Made by a program: the position numbers and the translations under genes | NCBI GenBank assembly: GCA_049999725.1 | Contig: JBNGIS010038509.1 | Span: 1 to 35,840 of the forward strand | DNA: 35,840 nt | Origin: Haplomitrium mnioides | Lineage: Eukaryota > Marchantiophyta > Haplomitriopsida > Calobryales | Direction: 5' to 3' | The notes under the pieces: model-generated | Databases searched by the model: none | What the model was told of the DNA's origin: nothing | What the model saw: the letters and a program-made list of their open reading frames with translations, nothing else | Shown: positions 31,601-35,840 of the stretch, in pieces | Position numbering within the stretch: the first letter of the stretch is position 1 | Layout of the letters: every line of letters starts with the position of its first letter

Positions 31601-32345
31601 TTGATGTTGAGCAACTCAACGAAAGAAATCCTCAAAACAAAGACTCCTCAATGATGCACAAAATTGGGTCAACACAAAGCAAGAACGAAACCTCCACTAC
31701 TTGATTTTAGCTGCTTGACACTCACATCCTGCCCCTCAATCTATGATTTGGCCTTCTGAAACGCAGCGCTCTAAACCCCTAAAATGTAGGTTGGAGAAAA
31801 ATCTCTACTCGACGATGATTCTTGACACCAATCCCCGCGATGCTGCTTCACAAAAATCTTGCTCGAAAAAATCTGAGATTGCGATCAGGGTGCTTCTCCA
31901 TACTCAGAAGTAGCTAGGAATCGCAACCTGCAACATCGTGCACAGACATACACATTGCAGGGGAGTTCTTGCATTTTGCTCTTTACCTTTGCAAAACCTG
32001 TTTGGCAGTTTTCTGCACCTTTCACTCGACATTGCTTGCAGGAATTTGACTTGTACTCAAAAATCACCAATGTTTGTTCCTGCAAACTTCAGCAGTTTCA
32101 TATACATCAAAATGGCCTTCTGCGATTTTTTGCAACCTTCGACGAAAACGATTAGAGTTTTTCTTGACAAGAATATGCACACAAAATCTACCTTTGATGC
32201 AGATTTCAAAGCCTTTTGCAAGCCATTGATGAATTTTTAGCAGCCAACAAGAATTTAAGATCGAAAATTTTGCAGCCAACAATTTTTCTTTAGTTTCTTC
32301 ACAACCCAGCAATCGCCATCAAAATTTCTTCCACAAGTCTTTAAT
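28621..32345 (-). other. Long leader of the nested element, no coding seen
   Basis: 3.7 kb between the primer binding site and gag. The plus strand is poor in G and rich in C, A and T, a strong strand asymmetry. The words TTGCTC and GAGCAA recur many times (for example near 28,983, 30,150, 30,330, 30,500, 30,560, 30,905, 31,230, 31,300, 31,590), sometimes as close inverted pairs such as ttgctcttcgagcaa at 30,334-30,348. No reading frame resembles a known protein. An additional insertion within it cannot be excluded. Confidence 0.5.
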
Positions 32346-32359
32346 GCTTTGAGATACCA
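32346..32359 (-). promoter_or_regulatory. Possible primer binding site
   Basis: TGGTATCTCAAAGC on the minus strand just inside the 5' LTR. The first seven bases equal the usual initiator-tRNA-Met complement TGGTATCAGAGC; the rest differs by substitutions. It sets the inner end of the 5' LTR at about 32,360-32,370. Confidence 0.5.
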
Positions 32360-32697
32360 TCAAATCTTATGATCCAATTTCTCACTTGCAATCCTTGACA
32401 CCATGAATGCTCTATAGAAATATGAGAAATATGAGAACTTTCAATATACTTTTCTTGGAGTGATGGCTTCTCAAAGAAATTCTAAAGTGTTATGATATCA
32501 TATGTAGTGTACCTTTGCTCACAAGGAATCCACTTTTCTCAAGAGCTTCAATAATTGAGCTCTCCTCTTGGTTTGTACAAAATAGACATTGAAAGATAAC
32601 CTTTCGATGAGAGTACATGGCTTTATATACTAAGGCACAAAAAGACAAAAAAACTCAAAATCTCAAAAAATAGAAATCTACATGGAATGGTGTGACA
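32360..32697 (-). repeat. 5' LTR of the nested element
   Basis: It starts TGTCACACC at 32,697 on the minus strand, directly after the AGCA duplication in the host RT. A TATATAAAG box lies at 32,629-32,621, as in the 3' LTR. The first 240 bp match 24,627-24,388; the remainder to the primer site differs from the left copy. Confidence 0.7.
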
Positions 32698-32701
32698 AGC
32701 A

Positions 32702-33692
32702 ATATGAGCATAGTAATAGATGAATCTTTGATAAAAATATGCCAACCCAATAAAAGCTTGAACATCCTTTGCATCCTTTGGTGTTGGTCACTCTACAATA
32801 GTCTTAATTTTCTCTTCCTTCATCTTGATGCCATACACAAACACTTTATATCTTAGGTAGGTCACCTATTGCTTCCAAAACTCACACTTAGACTTCTTGC
32901 AATAAAAATTCCAATTACGTAGTCTTTGTGATACTTCTTTGAGATGAGCACGATGCTCAACTTCACTTTTACTAAAAATAATGATGTCGTCTAAGAACAC
33001 CAATACTAACTTATCCAATAACCCATCAAAAACTCGATGGATTTGATCCATGAATATTGCTAGAGCATTTGTAAGACCAAATTTAAGAACCTTCTACTTA
33101 AAATCCTTATACCTTGTTCAAAAAGTTGTCTTTGCATATCACTTGGTTTGATAGGAATTTGCCAATAGCTACTTTGAAGATCCAACTTAGAGAAGAATCA
33201 CGCACCACTCAATTGATCCAACAAATCATCAATACAAGGTAGAGGATAGACATTCTTCACTGTTTGATTGTTCAAGCCTTGATAATCTGTACAAAGACAA
33301 AATCCACCATCTTTCTTTGGTAGAAAGAATACCAAAGCTTCCAAAGACGAAGTACTATATTGAATGAAATCCTTCTCTTGAAGATTTGTCAAGGTATTTC
33401 AAAGCTCCTCTAGTTCTTGTGGTGAAAACCAATATATAGATTGATTATAAGAAGTACTTCCTAGTATCAACTCAATTGGAGGAGGTATTACTAGATCATC
33501 TGGTAGTCCCTTTGGTAAACCCTCCAAAAACACATCCTCAAACTCCTTCAAAATATCATCTATCATTGAGGTAGGCACATTTTTTTCTGCCTCCTTGCTC
33601 AAGTCAATGATAGGCTTGATCCAAATAGCAAAGATATGGAGTTCTTGCTCCATTGAATTAATATGTTGAATTGATTTAGGTTTCTTCACCAA
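32702..33692 (-). pseudogene. Chromovirus reverse transcriptase (5' part)
   Basis: On the minus strand: the N-terminal region EFEDVFLEGLPKGLPDD (near 33,530) and IELILGSTSYNQSIYWFSP, then [20 protein letters not shown] and [16 protein letters not shown] (33,200-33,330), FDGLLDKLVLVFLDDIIIFS with the FLDD catalytic box near 32,990, HRAHLKEVSQRLRNW and KSKCEFWKQ, and QAFIGLAYFYQRFI where the nested element begins. Frames shift at about 33,060-33,190. The order and spacing are those of Ty3/gypsy RT. Confidence 0.9.
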
Positions 33693-33746
33693 TGGTATTG
33701 AACACTACAAAAGAAATCTATTACCTTGTAAGGTAGCTTGAATTCA

Positions 33747-34019
33747 TCATTTAGCCCAATCAAATTGAGCGGATTGATCTTCAAGCCAAGGAAACTCTAA
33801 AATGATGTTACATTCTATAGGTGCAATAACAAAGTACATAGATTCCACGTACTCTTTTCCAATCCTTAGAAGGAATGGCTTTTGAAAGCAAAACACGTAA
33901 TGCTTTTGGCCATCATTGGCCACAGTCATAACCCTCCCCTTAATAGGCCTAAATTTTTCTTTGATTATCTTAGCAAAGCGCAGTGACATAAAATTTGTGG
34001 AACTCCCGCTATCTACCAT
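33747..34019 (-). pseudogene. Chromovirus aspartic protease
   Basis: A 90-codon open frame starts MVDSGSSTNFMSLRFAK, with DSG as the catalytic triplet, then GRVMTVANDGQKHYVFCF and IECNIILEFPWLEDQ, where the usual ILGxxWL has Gly to Glu. It lies between gag and RT as expected. Confidence 0.85.
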
Positions 34020-34021
34020 CT

Positions 34022-34760
34022 TTCTACAAGAATGCTACTCAATCATACCGTCAAGATGGAATAAGGTGCTTTGAATTCTTGTCAAAATTTTAATTCCATT
34101 AGAGCTTGGTAATGAGTCATGCCTCTCCACTATGCGCATTGCTTCTTCTAATTTAGTGGGCTCTCTCATTGTTACTTCCATTCTTGTGTGAGGCTTCAAT
34201 CTCTAAACAAAGCGGTATAGTGTTTCTTCCTCTCTTATATCAGGAATTTGCATAACTATATCATGAAAATGTGTAGCATAGCTTATGACTGTACCAAGCT
34301 GCTTCAATTCAGCCAATCAATCTCTTGATACTTTTGAAGCATTTACAACCCTAAATCTTGAAATCATCGCTTCTTTGAATTCACACCAAGAAACAATATG
34401 AGCAACAAATCCACGTTGTGCTTGTTCTCTTTGATATCTCCACCAAGTTTTTGCAACTCCTTCCAATTTACTTGCCACAAATGAAATTTTTTGACCTTTT
34501 CTCTAATGTTTGTAGCCTCAAAGTATTGCTCACAATCAAATGTGCAGTTCTCAAATGCACCACAAGCCATCTTCCCATCATATGCTTTTGGCATCGGAAA
34601 TCTTGTCACTCTCTTCTTGTCGAAAAGTTGCTCTTTTTGTCATTCCCACTTTCAAAAGACGTGAAAGATTTTGAAGCCATTGTTCATGTGCTTGAACCAC
34701 CACCTCTTGATCTTTCATGCCAGTTTGATAGCCAAATAGTCAGACCCAAAGTTTCTTGAG
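34022..34760 (-). pseudogene. Chromovirus gag (C-terminal half, decayed)
   Basis: The minus strand reads KDQEVVVQAHEQWLQNLSRL (near 34,690-34,720) and VTRFPMPKAYDGKM, then FDCEQYFEATNIREKVKKFH (about 34,480-34,540), resembling the capsid region of chromovirus gag (QYFE....). The stretch toward the protease is interrupted by many stops and no CCHC knuckle was recognised. Confidence 0.65.
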
Positions 34761-35455
34761 TAATGTAGTCAATGATTTTTTACTATAGGAACCATTTTCG
34801 GCCCATAGTAGCCCACCTCCTATATTTATGACATAGCCAAATATCCAAGTACTTGTTTATTCCTACCTTCTCATAAATTGTATGAAGTATGTCAAACCCG
34901 ACGATAAGCAAAAACTATCTAAATTACACTTAGTTCATTCTTCCAATGTGGAATCACATAATGTGCACTACTCAATTTGATTGCTACACTCAAAAGATGC
35001 CTCAAAAGTGTGAATCACTTTTGATTTGTATCACGTAATCATGGATCATTTCTTACCACATCCATTGATATTGCAGGTCTGCGCATCCCAAGACTCCTCT
35101 TGTCGAGTGCCCAATTACCCCAACTTGTGATCCGTCAACTTGTACCTCTTGCGTTAAGGAATCACAAAATTGTCTAGTTGGAACTGCCACTTCTTGGACA
35201 AGATAATACCAGAATGTCTTTAGTAGCTAGGAACCAAACAAGTGCCTTCTGTATCTGACATTACACCTTATTGAAGAGCTGACGTTTAGCGTTGTGTACA
35301 AACCAAAGTAAGAATACCCTTTTACTAACCGATAGAAACTACCACTCTGACTTTGTTGTGCAATCTTGCAACTAGCCACTACAAGGTTCACCAAGAAGGA
35401 AGGATTTCTCCCCCTTTATCCTCTCCTTTGAAGTGAAATAGTGGCGTCGTTGCCA
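34761..35455. other. Non-coding stretch inside the gag region
   Basis: About 700 bp between two gag-like segments has no open frame in the gag strand and no family resemblance. It may be a further small insertion or an eroded gag segment; no terminal repeats were found. Confidence 0.4.
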
Positions 35456-35700
35456 TCACCTCCCCCTCACTTCGATTGCGTTAGATATTGCCAAAGTTTG
35501 TTTTAAAGCTGCATCTAAATCGCCAGTGAATTGCATTAGCATTTCTTTTATACACAGTTGCATTAGCATTGCCTTCTTATGCATTAAGGCTTGCTCCAAG
35601 ACTGTCTTCTTAAGTGCCTCAAATCGATTCTCAATTGAGTTATCATTTTGACTTTGATTTTGAATTTCTGAACGCTACCAGAACATTGCCACTCTCTTTT
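35456..35700 (-). pseudogene. Chromovirus gag N-terminal segment
   Basis: An open stretch on the minus strand reads SEIQNQSQNDNSIENRFEAL and KKTVLEQALMHKKAMLMQLC, a heptad-like helical region typical of gag N-termini, upstream of the other gag pieces. A TAG precedes it. The assignment is by position. Confidence 0.45.
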
Positions 35701-35840
35701 TCATCCCCTTGCAATTGCAATCATGGGCCTAGCCTATGAACTTTTGATCCCCTTCTTTGCTTCCATGTTATTTACCGGTTGCCTTAAGACTTTAGACCCA
35801 TACATTGAAAATTCAGCTTGATCTCTGATTGTATATGAGG
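35701..35840. other. Right edge, probably 5' end of gag or leader of the chromovirus
   Basis: 140 bp with no clear feature. A primer binding site or 5' LTR is not visible before the window ends. Confidence 0.4.

Larger units (their letters stand above)
24253..32697 (-). mobile_element. Nested Ty3/gypsy element carrying a C5-DNA methyltransferase and PHD-like finger
   Basis: An 8,445 bp element on the minus strand is inserted in the RT of the chromovirus. Its ends are TGTCA..TGACA, flanked by a 4-bp duplication AGCA (24,249-24,252 and 32,698-32,701). Removing it leaves the host RT codons in frame across the join. Contents from its 5' end (right) are LTR, possible PBS, a 3.7 kb leader, gag with zinc knuckle, aspartic protease, C5-methyltransferase-like domain, integrase C-terminus with PHD-like finger, PPT, LTR. 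RT, RNase H and the integrase core are missing: the methyltransferase end and the integrase tail are only about 100 bp apart, so a large internal deletion has occurred. Methyltransferase-bearing gypsy elements are known from some algae and dinoflagellates. Confidence 0.75.
22190..35700 (-). mobile_element. Ty3/gypsy chromovirus, interrupted by a nested element
   Basis: On the minus strand the order is gag (about 35,700-34,360), protease (34,019-33,747), reverse transcriptase (33,692-32,702), nested insertion (24,253-32,697), rest of RT and RNase H (24,248-23,746), integrase (23,740-22,850), chromodomain (about 22,850-22,630), polypurine tract and 3' LTR (about 22,600-22,190). This is the canonical Ty3/gypsy order, and the chromodomain marks it as a chromovirus. 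The 5' LTR should lie beyond the right edge of the window. Stops and frameshifts are spread over all domains, so the element is inactive. Confidence 0.85.

Noticed and set aside
31239-32240. Several plus-strand ORFs in the nested element's leader
   Set aside because: They are antisense to the element, low in G, and resemble nothing. Open frames are expected from the skewed composition.

Overview
The window looks like repeat-rich nuclear DNA of a land plant with a large genome. The evidence is chromovirus-type Ty3/gypsy retrotransposons, GT-AG introns with long pyrimidine tracts, nested insertions with target-site duplications, AT-rich spacers and the near absence of intact reading frames. A gymnosperm or a seed-free plant is my guess from the gene families, not a demonstration. 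There are no rRNA or tRNA genes, no prokaryotic operons and no intact protein-coding gene. Almost everything is a decayed copy of a selfish or repeat-associated gene.

Left part (1-9.2 kb): an intron-containing pseudogene on the minus strand runs from an ATG at 9,215 down to a stop at 1,086. It resembles the plant family with a VGHTHDxIxQMFS motif (I believe this is DUF7869; the number is from memory). It is cut by a 3.74 kb insertion (4,478-8,218) with a perfect 5-bp target duplication. Middle part (9.2-17 kb): an unrecognised two-exon fragment on the plus strand, transposon debris with a 400-N assembly gap, then a decayed gene with a lysine-rich N-terminus, a ParB-like GGNHS segment and an N6-adenine/N4-cytosine-type DNA methyltransferase domain, with an intron and a poly(A) signal. 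A second copy of this gene lies on the minus strand at 20.7-22.2 kb and has lost the methyltransferase domain.

Right part (22.2-35.8 kb): a minus-strand Ty3/gypsy chromovirus (gag, protease, RT, RNase H, integrase, chromodomain, 3' LTR). Its RT is split by an 8.4 kb second Ty3/gypsy element (24,253-32,697). The inner element keeps gag with a zinc knuckle, a protease, a C5-cytosine DNA methyltransferase-like domain and an integrase C-terminus fused to a PHD-like finger. Its RT/RNase H/integrase core is deleted. The host RT frame runs straight across the insertion point.

A recurring theme is a short palindrome of the type AGTCCATGCGCGCATGGACT. It is tandemly arrayed inside introns of unrelated genes (exactly 24-bp period in two introns, 30-bp in a third, scattered in a fourth) and occurs in looser arrays beside both copies of the ParB-methyltransferase gene (73-bp period at 20.0-20.6 kb). 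The main candidates for a new system are the two independent DNA-methyltransferase-bearing mobile or repeat families and this intron-borne palindromic satellite. All calls rest on reading the sequence and on memory of families; no database search was run.
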